Part shown: one piece after another, positions 30,029-39,056 of the stretch
How the letters are laid out: every line of letters begins with the position of its first letter
Numbering within the stretch: position 1 is the first letter of the stretch
NCBI GenBank assembly: GCA_028292435.1
Contig: JAQGMI010000140.1
Location: 1 to 41,360, forward strand
Origin: Betaproteobacteria bacterium
GTDB taxonomy: Bacteria; Pseudomonadota; Gammaproteobacteria; Burkholderiales; SG8-41
DNA: 41,360 nucleotides
Direction of reading: 5' to 3'
The notes under the pieces: model-generated
What the model was told of the DNA's origin: nothing
The model's database searches: none
Seen by the model: only the letters and a program-made list of their open reading frames with translations
Program-made: the position numbers and the translations under genes

Positions 30029-32344
30029 ATGAGTCATCCCCACGCGGCGAACCGCCGCGAAGACCGGCGTTTGATCACCGGCAGCGGCCGCTATACCGCG
30101 GACATCAACCTGCCGGGCCAGCTGCATGGCGCATTTTTACGTGCCGATCGGGCGCATGCGCAGATCGTGTCGATCAACGTCAAGCCGGCGCTCGCGCGCG
30201 CCGGCGTCGTCGGCGTCTTTACGGGCGTTGATGCGGTTGCCGCGCAGTACACCCATTTTCCGAACCTGATGGCATTCGCCGGTCGCAACGGCGCCCAGAT
30301 TCTCAAAACCGAACGCCCGGTGCTGGCGACGAATGCAGTGCGCCATGTCGGTGAAGTCATCGCGCTGGTAGTCGCCGAGTCTGCGCTCGCAGCGCAGGAT
30401 GCGCTCGATGCGATTGAAATCGATTACAAGGATCTGCCGGCAGTGGCGACGGTTGAAGACGCGATTGCAGCGGGTGCAGCGCAACTGCATTCAAATATTC
30501 CGGGTAATGTGTGTTTCGAGTGGGAAACCGGCGACGCCAAGGCGGTCGAGCAGGCTTTTGCTAAAGCCGCGCATGTCACCAAACTCAAAGTGCTGACCAC
30601 GCGCGTCGCGCCGAGTCCGATGGAGCCTCGCGGCAGCGTCATCAGCTATGACGCTGCCAGCGACAGTTACGATATCTACACGCCTTCGCAAGGCATGATG
30701 ATGCTTCGCAAACAAGTCTCGACGCTGACCGGCGTGCCCGAAGACAAATTGCGCGTGCATACCAACGATGTCGGTGGCAGCTTTGGTCAGCGCAGCGGCG
30801 TCTATCCCGAGCATGGCGCGCTCATGATTGCGGCGAAACAGTTGAAACGTCCGGTGAAGTGGACTGGCTCGCGCGCCGAAGGATTCATGTCGGATGCGCA
30901 CGGCCGCGGCCTTGAAATTTCCGGGGAACTAGCGCTCGATAAAGACGGCCAATTTCTGGCGGCGCGCTACGATTTCCTGTGCGATATGGGCGCATACCTG
31001 ACGCCGACCGGTTCGATCAGCCATCTGCGCAATCCCGCCACGCTGATGACGGGCGTTTACAAGACTCCTGCGCTTTACGGCAGCTTCAAAGTGGTGGTGA
31101 CGAATACCGTGCCGATCGCCGCTTATCGCGGCGCCGGACGTCCCGACATCGCGTATGCGGTCGAGCGGCTTGTCGATCGCGCGGCGGATGAAATGAAAAT
31201 TGATCGCACCGAAATCCGCCGTCGCAATTTCATTCCGCCGGATGCCTTTCCGTATAAGACGCCGACCGTTGGTGTTTATGAGCCGTCGGATTTTGCGGGC
31301 TGTCTCGAGCAGGCGCTTGCAACCGCGGACTGGAAAGGCTTCGAAGCGCGGCGCGCAGCGGCGAAGAAACGCGGCAAGCTGCGCGGTATGGGGCTATCGA
31401 CAATCATCGAAGCGACCGGCGGCGGCGTGTTTCCGAAAGATCAGGTTGCGATTGAAGTGGATGGCGAAGGCAAACTCAACGTGTTCACGGTCAGCATGTC
31501 GTCGGGGCAGGGGCACGAGACGACTTTCACTTCGGTCGTTGCCGACGCGCTCGGCATTGCGCACGAAATGGTGACGCTTCGGGAATGCGATCCGGGCCAT
31601 GAGTTGATCGGCAATCACACCGGCGGCTCGCGTTCGATGGCCGGCGTGGGCAGCGTGTGCAAAGTCGCGGCCGACAAATTGATCGAGCAGGCAAAACCGC
31701 TGGCCGCGGAAGAACTTGAACTCGAACCGTCCCAGGTCGATTATGCGGGCGGTGCGTTTCGCTCGCGCGATGGCGACAAGTCGATCGGCTTTGTCGAGCT
31801 CGCGAAGAAACTGGCGGGGCGTCATCCGCACCCGATGAATACGCTCGCCGAGGCGACGGTTGGCTCGACCTGGCCGAATGGATGTCATATCGCCGAAGTC
31901 GAAATCGATCCGGATACCGGCGTCACCGAAATCGCGTCGTATGTCGCGGTCGACGACTGCGGGACCGTCATCAATCACCAGATCGTCGAAGGCCAGGTAC
32001 ACGGCGGCGTCACGCAGGGCGCCGGGCAGATTTTTCAGGAGCAGGTAATCTACGATCGCACAAGCGGCCAGTTATTGACGGGCAGCTTCATGGATTACGG
32101 CATGCCGCGCGCGGGACTCGTGCGCGATATCAATGTCGGCGATCATCCGCTGCCGAGCAAGCTGAACGCGATCGGCGCCAAAGGCGTCGGCGAATCGGGT
32201 TGCACCGCATCGCTGCCGGCGCTCGCTAACGCGATGACCGACGCATTGCGGCCCGCCGGCGTAACGGGGCACTTGGACATGCCGTATACGCCGAGCCGCG
32301 TGTGGCATTCGATCCAGGCCGCCAAAAGTAACCAGAGCAGATAG
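30029..32344 (+). CDS. Molybdenum hydroxylase large subunit (CoxL/xanthine dehydrogenase family)
   Basis: A 771-residue molybdopterin-binding catalytic subunit. It begins SHPHAANRREDRRLITGSGR then YTADI, the usual start of this group. Cofactor motifs are NDVGGSFGQRSGVYPEHGAL and VPIAAYRGAGRPDIAYAVER: AYRGAGR instead of the AYRCSFR loop means it is not a true form I CO dehydrogenase. Active-site Glu722 is in GAKGVGESGC. Near the C-terminus are YVAVDDCGTVINHQIVEGQV and GGVTQG. Such enzymes hydroxylate aldehydes, purines, nicotinate-type rings or aromatic acids, with water as oxygen source. It is followed by FAD and iron-sulfur subunit genes, giving a complete large-medium-small set in the cytoplasm. 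Confidence 0.95.
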   Translation: MSHPHAANRREDRRLITGSGRYTADINLPGQLHGAFLRADRAHAQIVSINVKPALARAGVVGVFTGVDAVAAQYTHFPNLMAFAGRNGAQILKTERPVLATNAVRHVGEVIALVVAESALAAQDALDAIEIDYKDLPAVATVEDAIAAGAAQLHSNIPGNVCFEWETGDAKAVEQAFAKAAHVTKLKVLTTRVAPSPMEPRGSVISYDAASDSYDIYTPSQGMMMLRKQVSTLTGVPEDKLRVHTNDVGGSFGQRSGVYPEHGALMIAAKQLKRPVKWTGSRAEGFMSDAHGRGLEISGELALDKDGQFLAARYDFLCDMGAYLTPTGSISHLRNPATLMTGVYKTPALYGSFKVVVTNTVPIAAYRGAGRPDIAYAVERLVDRAADEMKIDRTEIRRRNFIPPDAFPYKTPTVGVYEPSDFAGCLEQALATADWKGFEARRAAAKKRGKLRGMGLSTIIEATGGGVFPKDQVAIEVDGEGKLNVFTVSMSSGQGHETTFTSVVADALGIAHEMVTLRECDPGHELIGNHTGGSRSMAGVGSVCKVAADKLIEQAKPLAAEELELEPSQVDYAGGAFRSRDGDKSIGFVELAKKLAGRHPHPMNTLAEATVGSTWPNGCHIAEVEIDPDTGVTEIASYVAVDDCGTVINHQIVEGQVHGGVTQGAGQIFQEQVIYDRTSGQLLTGSFMDYGMPRAGLVRDINVGDHPLPSKLNAIGAKGVGESGCTASLPALANAMTDALRPAGVTGHLDMPYTPSRVWHSIQAAKSNQSR

Positions 32345-32359
32345 GAACAGGGGAGCCGC

Positions 32360-33160
32360 ATGTTTCAATTCAATTATGTAAAAGCAAAGTCGCTGAGCGA
32401 AGCGCAGGCATTGATCGCCGAGCATCCCGAGGCGAAGCTGCTGTCGGGCGGCATGACTTTGATCCCGACACTCAAGCAGCGCCTCGCGCAGCCGTCGCAT
32501 CTGGTTGACATCGGCAGCCTGCCCGAACTGCGCGGCATCGAAGTCAAAGGCACACAGCTCGTGATCGGCGCTGCGACGCGTCACCATGAAGTCGCGACGT
32601 CAGCGGTCGTCAAAAAAGCGCTGCCCGCGCTTGCTGCACTCGCGGATCAGATCGGTGACCCGCAAGTGCGCAATCGCGGCACGATCGGCGGCTCGGTCGC
32701 CAACAACGACCCGGCGGCGGATTATCCGGCTGCGGTTCTCGCGCTCGACGCGACCATCGTGACCAATAAGCGCGAAATCGCCGCCGCCGATTTCTTTCAG
32801 GGCATGTTTGCGACGGCGCTCGAAGAGGGCGAAATCGTCGTGCGCGTGAAATTCAACCTCCCGAAACGCGCCGCGTATGAAAAGTTTGCGCATCCGGCCT
32901 CAGGCTACGCGATGGCGGGATCTTTCGTTGCTGAAGGCTCGGGCGGTATTCGGGTTGCGATTACCGGTGCGGCATCGGGCGTGTTTCGCTGGACCGAAGC
33001 CGAACAGGCGCTGGGCAAGAAATTAAGCGCGGAAGCGCTCGAAGGCCTGCCGCTCGATCTCAGCAACATGAACGAAGACATTCATGCGACTCGCGAATAC
33101 CGCGCCAATCTCGCGCGCGTCATGACCAAACGCGCGTTGCAAAAAATGTTAGCCGGTTAA
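32360..33160 (+). CDS. Molybdenum hydroxylase FAD-binding medium subunit (CoxM-like)
   Basis: A 266-residue FAD subunit that takes electrons from the iron-sulfur clusters. The start follows AGGGGAG. FAD-binding signatures are AKLLSGGMTLIPTLKQRLAQ near residue 30 and RGTIGGSVANNDPAADYPAA near residue 110, both standard for the family. The C-terminal domain ends GEIVVRVKFNLPKRAAYEKF, GYAMAGSFVAEG and later NLARVMTKRALQKML. Length is slightly short, as usual for this branch. It is 15 bases after the large-subunit stop and 38 before the small subunit, so the three are co-transcribed. Confidence 0.94.
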   Translation: MFQFNYVKAKSLSEAQALIAEHPEAKLLSGGMTLIPTLKQRLAQPSHLVDIGSLPELRGIEVKGTQLVIGAATRHHEVATSAVVKKALPALAALADQIGDPQVRNRGTIGGSVANNDPAADYPAAVLALDATIVTNKREIAAADFFQGMFATALEEGEIVVRVKFNLPKRAAYEKFAHPASGYAMAGSFVAEGSGGIRVAITGAASGVFRWTEAEQALGKKLSAEALEGLPLDLSNMNEDIHATREYRANLARVMTKRALQKMLAG

Positions 33161-33198
33161 TCCCTCCTCGTCGCCCAATATTCCCTGGTAATAATTCC

Positions 33199-33663
<465 letters not shown>

Positions 33664-33673
33664 GCGCGACGGC

Positions 33674-34237
33674 ATGAAGCGCCGGATCATCATCGCGGTT
33701 TTTGGTTGGTTGCTCGCAACGGGCGCCGGCGCTGCGCCGTCGGATGGATGTAAGTCGGTTCTCAATTACAGCTTGCCGGGTTTGCTCAGCGGTAAACCGC
33801 AATCGCTGTGCGATTACTCGGGCAAGGTGGTGCTCGTCGTTAATACGGCAAGCCAGTGCGGCTACACGCCGCAATACGAAGGCCTCGAGTCGCTTTCGAA
33901 GCGCTATCAAAAACGCGGCCTCGTGGTGATCGGTTTCCCGTCAAACGATTTCGGCGGACAGGAGCCTGGCAGTAACAAGGAAGTCGCTCAGTTCTGCCAG
34001 ATGAATTACGGCGTGAGCTTCCCGATGTTCGAAAAAACAACGGTGACAGGCCCGCAGGCGAATCCGTTTTACGCGACGCTCGCACAACGCGGCGGCGGGG
34101 CGCCGCGCTGGAATTTTCACAAATATTTGATCGATCGCAGCGGCAATCGCGTGCTTGGATTCGACAGCAATATGACGCCCAACGATCCGAGGCTCACGCG
34201 TGAAATTGAGCGATTGCTCGCCGAATCCGCACCCTGA
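33674..34237 (+). CDS. Exported glutathione peroxidase-like thiol peroxidase
   Basis: A 187-residue GPx-family peroxidase with a signal peptide (MKRRIIIAVFGWLLATGAGA). Catalytic Cys62 is in VVNTASQCGYT, so it is a cysteine rather than a selenocysteine enzyme. FPSNDFGGQEPGSN carries the Gln-containing loop, and the Trp of the tetrad is in PRWNFHKYLI. The second conserved cysteine is in AQFCQMNYG. Bacterial cysteine GPx proteins are usually reduced by thioredoxin-like partners; in the periplasm the donor is unknown. It is 10 bases after the Mo-hydroxylase small subunit and may protect against peroxide made by that enzyme. A strong terminator follows. Confidence 0.93.
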   Translation: MKRRIIIAVFGWLLATGAGAAPSDGCKSVLNYSLPGLLSGKPQSLCDYSGKVVLVVNTASQCGYTPQYEGLESLSKRYQKRGLVVIGFPSNDFGGQEPGSNKEVAQFCQMNYGVSFPMFEKTTVTGPQANPFYATLAQRGGGAPRWNFHKYLIDRSGNRVLGFDSNMTPNDPRLTREIERLLAESAP

Positions 34238-34242
34238 AAAAC

Positions 34243-34270
34243 AAAAACCCGGCCGATGCCGGGTTTTCTT
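34243..34270 (+). terminator. Rho-independent terminator after the glutathione peroxidase gene
   Basis: CCCGGC and GCCGGG form a perfect stem around CGAT (34248-34263), flanked by A5 and T4 runs. It ends the long plus-strand unit that begins with the enolase-superfamily gene. Confidence 0.85.
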
Positions 34271-34325
34271 CTTGCTGCTTTACCTCGTCACTTAACCGGG
34301 TCTTACCGGCTTGCCCCGTTCGGGC

Positions 34326-34532
34326 TTAGTGATTATGAAGGAGGCTGTTTGCCCCGGTATTGCGGGTAAACAGGCGACGGGTCGCCGTAACCACCCACAT
34401 AATCGCATCAGTGATGGCATCGGCCTGGCGCAGCCTGTCAATCGCGATTTCGCGTTGAATGGCATTGACCGGGGCGAGCTTTACACGAGCGTAAAGGTCT
34501 GACTTTGAAGCACTTTCCGTATATCTGATCAT
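34326..34532 (-). CDS. Small basic protein of unknown function, 68 residues
   Basis: A short minus-strand gene supported by a strong ribosome site. AAAAGGAG lies just before two tandem ATGs; the second (34532) has the better spacing of five bases. The product, starting MIRYTESASKSDLYARVKLA and continuing NAIQREIAIDRLRQADAITD, is one long amphipathic helix followed by AIMWVVTATRRLFTR. It resembles small proteobacterial proteins whose helix ends R..A......L.R, but I cannot name a family. It has no leader. It diverges from the LysR regulator gene across an AT-rich 160-base region, so it may be that regulator's target. An overlapping plus-strand frame lacks a ribosome site and is rejected. Confidence 0.65.
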   Translation of the reverse strand: MIRYTESASKSDLYARVKLAPVNAIQREIAIDRLRQADAITDAIMWVVTATRRLFTRNTGANSLLHNH

Positions 34533-34693
34533 CATTTCTCCTTTTGCCCTAAAATTACTAAAACTACTGTTAGGTCAACGGGCACGTCTCCCTAACCCCA
34601 ACGAACACTATGATAGACCATATCTTTATTGTTATGTTGCACTGCATCACATGATATATTGTAAGTTATGACATTAGGAAAACTAATCCGTCT

Positions 34694-35650
34694 ATGACAG
34701 ACCGGTTACCACCGCTCAATGCGCTGAAAGCGTTGGAGGTCGCAGCGCGACAACTGAGCTTCAAGCGAGCTGCCGAGGAGTTGAATGTCACCCCGGCAGC
34801 GATCAGCCATCAGATCAAGGCGCTCGAAGACCAATTGGGCATTGCCTTGTTCCGGCGGGCGGGCCGCGGCCTTGAACTGACGGCGCAGGCCAAAGCCGCG
34901 CTGCCGAAATTGAGCGAGGGATTCGACGCGCTGGCTGAAGCCGTCGCGCGCATGCGGCCACGACCCGACAGCGGACAACTGACAGTGAGCGTGGCACCTT
35001 CTTTTGCGGCGCGCTGGCTGATGCCGCGGCTGCACGGGTTTTTCGCGGCGCAGCCCGACGTCGATGTGCGCATTACCGCGCGAACCCGCCTCGTCAACAA
35101 GCGCGGCCATGACAACGCAGTCGAGCGCGCGACCGTGGAAAACTGGCTCGAGGATTCGGACGTCGCGATTCTGTATGGCCACGGCGAATACACCGACTTC
35201 CGTTTCGACCGGTTATTTCCGCTAAAGCTTGCGCCCATGTGCAGTCCGCAGCTCGTGCAGGGCGACAATCCGCTGCGCACGCCGCAGGACTTGCATGGCC
35301 ATCTGCTCGTTCACGACGATACGGGCACTCTCTACGACGGCGTTTCTTTCTGGGAGATGTGGCTGAAGGCGGCCGGCGTCGAAGGCATCGATACCGGCCG
35401 CGGGTCGCATTTCAGCCAGCCGGTGCTGGCGCTCGAGGCGGCGAGCGACGCGCTCGGCGTTGTCGCAACGTTTCCGGTACTCGCTGCTGCCGAACTCGCC
35501 GTAGGCCGGTTGGTGTTGCCGTTTGACCAGCAGATCCTGCTTGATTCGGCGTACTACCTGGTTTGTCCGGAACCCTCGTTGAAACGTCCGGCGGTCGCTG
35601 CGTTTCGCGACTGGCTGCTCGGCCAGGCGGCGCAACAGGCGAAAACGTAA
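34694..35650 (+). CDS. LysR-family transcriptional regulator, GcvA-like
   Basis: A 318-residue regulator. The N-terminal HTH reads LPPLNALKALEVAARQLSFK then RAAEELNVTPAAISHQIKAL, the GcvA-type start (LPPL.AL..FE.AAR). The effector domain follows from about residue 92 (LTVSVAPSFAARWLMPRLHG), with the later core motif SHFSQPVLALEAASDALGV. It binds as a tetramer and responds to a small ligand. The upstream region is AT-rich (34600-34690) and holds the likely binding sites between it and the divergent 68-residue gene. The effector is unknown; GcvA relatives respond to glycine, beta-lactam signals or aromatic acids. Confidence 0.93.
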   Translation: MTDRLPPLNALKALEVAARQLSFKRAAEELNVTPAAISHQIKALEDQLGIALFRRAGRGLELTAQAKAALPKLSEGFDALAEAVARMRPRPDSGQLTVSVAPSFAARWLMPRLHGFFAAQPDVDVRITARTRLVNKRGHDNAVERATVENWLEDSDVAILYGHGEYTDFRFDRLFPLKLAPMCSPQLVQGDNPLRTPQDLHGHLLVHDDTGTLYDGVSFWEMWLKAAGVEGIDTGRGSHFSQPVLALEAASDALGVVATFPVLAAAELAVGRLVLPFDQQILLDSAYYLVCPEPSLKRPAVAAFRDWLLGQAAQQAKT

Positions 35651-35717
35651 TGAGTCGCGACGAGCCGATCGGGCATAATATTTTTGTGCCTATCTGTCCA
35701 TCGAGCGCGCTTCACTG

Positions 35718-36498
35718 ATGCACGATCAAGTCCTCAAAATCGGCGTGTCCGCGCGCTTCTTTCATCCCGAGCCGTCGAGCATCGGCGTGCAAAGCAAAAC
35801 GCTGCAATATCTCGAGCAATCGATGGCGCACTGGCTGATGTCGCGCGACGTGCTGGTCTTCATGATCCCGTCGGTCGATCGCGACGGCGCTGTTCACCGC
35901 AGCAATATCCGCCTCGCCGACTACGCGAAAAGTCTCGATGGGCTCGTATTGCAGGGCGGCGCGGACCTGGCGCCCGAAACGTACGGCGAAGCGCCGCTGC
36001 AGCCGCAATGGGCCGGCGATCGCGTGCGCGATTTATACGAGATCGAGGTGCTGAATGAGTTCATCGCCGTCGACAAGCCGGTGCTCGGCGTGTGCCGCGG
36101 TGCCCAGCTCATCAACGTCGCACTCGGCGGCACGCTGCACCAGGACATCAACAGCCAGTTGCCGGACAGCTTCCTGCATCGAGCGCGTGATAGCTACGAT
36201 GACAATTTTCATACGATCGCAATCAAGGCCGAATCGGGCCTTGCGCGGCTTTATCCGCAAACGCGCAGCGCCAAAGTGAATTCGATTCATCATCAATCGA
36301 TCAAGCAGCTTGGCCGCGATCTGGTCGTCGAGGCGCAGTCTGCCTCCGACGGCGTGATCGAGGCGATCCGATGGCAGGCGGGGTTATGTGTTTGGCGTGC
36401 AATGGCATCCCGAATTTCTGCATCCGCTGGATTCGACCGTGCTCGACCCGGCACCGATGCTCGATGAATTCCTGACTGCCGTGCGCGAAAGAACGTAA
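35718..36498 (+). pseudogene. puuD: Peptidase C26 (gamma-glutamyl-GABA hydrolase-like), frameshifted
   Basis: A class I glutamine-amidotransferase-like hydrolase broken by one base. The first 222 codons are intact: KIGVSARFFHPEP, DGLVLQGGADLAPETYGE, and the nucleophile Cys126 in VLGVCRGAQLINVALGGT. After VIEAIRWQAG the frame leaves the family. In the +1 frame it continues GYVFGVQWHPEFLHPLDST then VLDPAPMLDEFLTAVRERT, ending at 36498. Removing one G from the run at 36380-36383 restores the protein exactly. The His and Glu of the catalytic triad (WHPEF) lie in the shifted part, so the uncorrected product would be inactive. It may be a sequencing error or a true recent mutation. The symbol is a family analogy only. 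Confidence 0.85.
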
Positions 36499-36508
36499 GG
36501 AGAAAAAC

Positions 36509-37264
36509 GTGGAACTGCTCATGGACCCGCAAGCGTGGATCGCGCTCGCCACTTTGACCGCGCTCGAAATCGTGCTCGGGGTCGACAACATCATCTTCAT
36601 TTCGATCCTCGTCGGACGCCTGCCCGAGCAGCAGCGGGATTCAGCGCGCAAGATGGGCCTCGCGCTCGCCATGCTGATGCGCATCGCGCTGCTGCTTTCG
36701 CTTGCCTGGATCATGACGCTCACTGACCCGCTGTTCGAATTGCCGGGTGCGGAAATCTCCGTCCGCGACCTGATCCTGATCGGCGGCGGCCTGTTTTTGT
36801 TGTGGAAAAGCGTACACGAAATTCACGGTTCGCTCGAAAACATCGACGAATCGCACGACGTTGCAGTCAAGGCGACATTCGGCGCAGTGCTCGCGCAAAT
36901 TGCGATCATCGACATCGTTTTCTCGCTCGATTCGGTCATTACCGCGGTCGGCATGGTCAGCGACGTGCCGGTAATGGTCGCAGCAATCGTGATTGCGGTG
37001 CTGGTCATGATGTGGGGCGCCAAGGCGATTGGCGATTTCGTCGACGCTCATCCGACCATCAAGATGCTGGCGCTCTCCTTCCTGATCATGGTCGGGATGG
37101 CCTTGATCGCGGAGGGGTTCGATTTCCATGTGCCCAAGGGCTATATCTATTTTGCGATGGCGTTCTCGGTCGGCGTCGAGATGTTGAACCTGAAGATGCG
37201 CGCACGGATGGAGCGGCGCAATCCCGTGAAGCTGCGCAAACGAATCGAAGATAAAGCCGCCTGA
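36509..37264 (+). CDS. TerC-family integral membrane protein
   Basis: A 251-residue inner-membrane protein. The start is GTG with AAGGAG six bases upstream, only 10 bases after the restored stop of the C26 peptidase. About seven hydrophobic segments are visible. Hallmark acidic motifs are EIVLGVDNIIFISILVGRLP and IVFSLDSVITAVGMV, which place Asp residues in the membrane as in TerC/Alx proteins. Relatives export manganese or act in tellurite and metal stress. The cytoplasmic end is basic (NLKMRARMERRNPVKLRKRI). No yybP-type riboswitch is seen upstream. Confidence 0.93.
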   Translation: MELLMDPQAWIALATLTALEIVLGVDNIIFISILVGRLPEQQRDSARKMGLALAMLMRIALLLSLAWIMTLTDPLFELPGAEISVRDLILIGGGLFLLWKSVHEIHGSLENIDESHDVAVKATFGAVLAQIAIIDIVFSLDSVITAVGMVSDVPVMVAAIVIAVLVMMWGAKAIGDFVDAHPTIKMLALSFLIMVGMALIAEGFDFHVPKGYIYFAMAFSVGVEMLNLKMRARMERRNPVKLRKRIEDKAA

Positions 37265-37297
37265 CCACCGGCCATCAAGATGGTGAGGGAACACTTG

Positions 37298-38077
37298 ATG
37301 CGCGAGCTCGTTCGCGCCGCCCGAAAATTCAACGAGGCAGCGCACGTGCCTTTGGTGTGCGCGGACGCTCGCGTCGGCTGGTTGCGTCGGGCGCATGCTC
37401 AAAAGCTCTTGAGGTGGCCGTACATTTTCAAGCGCGGTGCGCAGGGTGTAACGATTGCCGAATCGTTAAAGACCGCTGCCGGGCGCACCGCTGCAATCAA
37501 CGACGTGGTCCATGCATTGCACGCAGAAGGCGCGATCAGCGGGTGGCGCGACGAGCGCTATGTGGTCAGTACCGCATTCGACGCGCCGCCGCTATTCGAT
37601 ATTGAGCGTGCCGCCGCGCGGTTTTTCGGCACGACGACGTACGCCGCCCACGCCAACGGTTATTGCGGCGAAGACATGTGGCTTGCGCGACGGGCGGCCA
37701 CCAAGCCGATCGATCCAAACCTGCTCGATAACCTGGTTGGCGGCGGCATGTGCGCGGGCGTTTCACCGCTGGCGACGATCGTTCGTGAGGCGTGGGAGGA
37801 GGCAGGGATCCCGCAGCCGCTGGCCGTTCGCGCGCAGTCAACGGACACGCTTGAAGTGCTGCGCGAAGTGCCTGAAGGCGTGCAATCGGAAGTGATCTTC
37901 GTGTTCGACCTCGAACTGCCGCCCGATTTTGTTCCGCATAGCGAGGACGGCGAGGTCGTGGAATTCCGGCGCCTGCCGTTCACGCGGGCTTTCGATATTG
38001 CCGATGGCAAATTAATGACGCTCGACGCAAGTCTGGTCGCGCAGCATTTCCTTCAGCGCCGCGCGCGAGGCACCTAA
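37298..38077 (+). CDS. DUF4743-Nudix hydrolase
   Basis: A 259-residue two-domain protein. The start is ATG 37298, with TGAGGGA eight bases upstream; an earlier in-frame ATG (37280) overlaps that site. The N-terminal about 120 residues (FNEAAHVPLVCADARVGWLR, WPYIFKRGAQGVTI) resemble DUF4743, found ahead of Nudix domains in Tnr3-like proteins. The Nudix box is GGGMCAGVSPLATIVREAWE then EAGI (residues about 148-171). The REAWEEAG metal site is intact, but the Glu usually found eight residues before it is Val. Relatives hydrolyse oxo- or oxy-thiamine diphosphate or other pyrophosphates. It converges on the NYN gene with an 11-base gap. Confidence 0.87.
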   Translation: MRELVRAARKFNEAAHVPLVCADARVGWLRRAHAQKLLRWPYIFKRGAQGVTIAESLKTAAGRTAAINDVVHALHAEGAISGWRDERYVVSTAFDAPPLFDIERAAARFFGTTTYAAHANGYCGEDMWLARRAATKPIDPNLLDNLVGGGMCAGVSPLATIVREAWEEAGIPQPLAVRAQSTDTLEVLREVPEGVQSEVIFVFDLELPPDFVPHSEDGEVVEFRRLPFTRAFDIADGKLMTLDASLVAQHFLQRRARGT

Positions 38078-38088
38078 AGGCTTGCGTG

Positions 38089-38919
38089 TCAGTCTTCGTG
38101 CGCGAGCATGTGGACGATATAGCCGCCCGACTTCTCGTCGCGCTCGAGCGTGAGCATGTGGCGCGTCTGCGCTTCTTCCAATAGCGTATTGAACGAGCGG
38201 AAACCGTAATACGCTTCGTTGAACCCCGGTTTGCGGCGCTTCAACGCCTGCTTGACCATCGAGCCCCAGATTTTGTCGTCCGCGCTGCGATCAGTGCCGA
38301 GGGCCTCGATGGTTTCGAGAATCAGTTCGATTGCTTCCTGCTTTTTATCGTCGTCTGATTTTTTCGGCGCCTCGGCTTGCGGCGCCGTCGATTCGGATTT
38401 GGGCGCGGCTTTTTTAGGCGCAGCGCGTTTGCGCGCCGGCTTCTCGCGCACGAGGTCGTCGTAAAAAATGAATTCGTCGCAATTTGCGATGAGCAGGTCG
38501 GAGGTCGAGTTCTTGACGCCGACGCCGATCACGGTCTTGTTGTTTTCGCGCAATTTTGACACGAGCGGCGAAAAATCCGAATCGCCGCTGATGATCACGA
38601 ACGTGTCGACGTGCGACTTCGTATAGCAAAGGTCGAGCGCATCGACCACCATGCGGATGTCGGCCGAATTCTTGCCTGACATGCGGACGTGGGGAATCTC
38701 GATCAGTTCAAACGATGCTTCGTGCATCGCGCCCTTGAAACCTTTGTAGCGGTCCCAATCGCAATACGCCTTCTTGACGACGATGCTGCCTTTGAGCAGC
38801 AGGCGCTCGAGCACCTTGTCGATGTCGAATTTCGAATATTTGGCGTCGGCAACGCCGAGCGCGACGTTCTCGAAATCGCAGAATAATGCCATGTTGGTAA
38901 TGTCGGCTTGTGCAGCCAT
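38089..38919 (-). CDS. NYN-domain (LabA/DUF88) protein with C-terminal LOTUS-like region
   Basis: A 276-residue putative RNA-processing enzyme. GGAG lies seven to eight bases before the ATG. The NYN PIN-like nuclease domain (residues about 8-160) has the acidic residues Asp15 (ALFCDFENV), Asp in SADIRMVVDALD, and ISGDSDFSPLVSKLRENNKT. A Lys/Ala/Pro-rich linker (KPARKRAAPKKAAPKSESTA) follows, then about 75 residues (QEAIELILETIEAL, MVKQALKRRKPGFNEAYYGF, LTLERDEKSGGYIVHMLAHE) that resemble an OST-HTH/LOTUS RNA-binding domain. NYN-LOTUS pairs are known in bacteria and in animal MARF1. It probably cleaves or binds structured RNA; the target is unknown. Confidence 0.9.
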   Translation of the reverse strand: MAAQADITNMALFCDFENVALGVADAKYSKFDIDKVLERLLLKGSIVVKKAYCDWDRYKGFKGAMHEASFELIEIPHVRMSGKNSADIRMVVDALDLCYTKSHVDTFVIISGDSDFSPLVSKLRENNKTVIGVGVKNSTSDLLIANCDEFIFYDDLVREKPARKRAAPKKAAPKSESTAPQAEAPKKSDDDKKQEAIELILETIEALGTDRSADDKIWGSMVKQALKRRKPGFNEAYYGFRSFNTLLEEAQTRHMLTLERDEKSGGYIVHMLAHED

Positions 38920-39056
38920 TGTTCAACTCCGTGTTTACAGGTAACCGGCACCGGGAGGCGCCGTCGCAGCCGCCATCTTACGCGCCGGCGGCATGCTTGT
39001 CGCATTGAGCCCTGATGGTATGAGCTTTTAGCAAGCAGTTAAAATCACTGCCGCCC

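Noticed and set aside
34311..34502. 63-codon plus-strand frame opposite the small basic protein
   Set aside because: It lacks a ribosome site, while the minus-strand gene has AAAAGGAG properly spaced.
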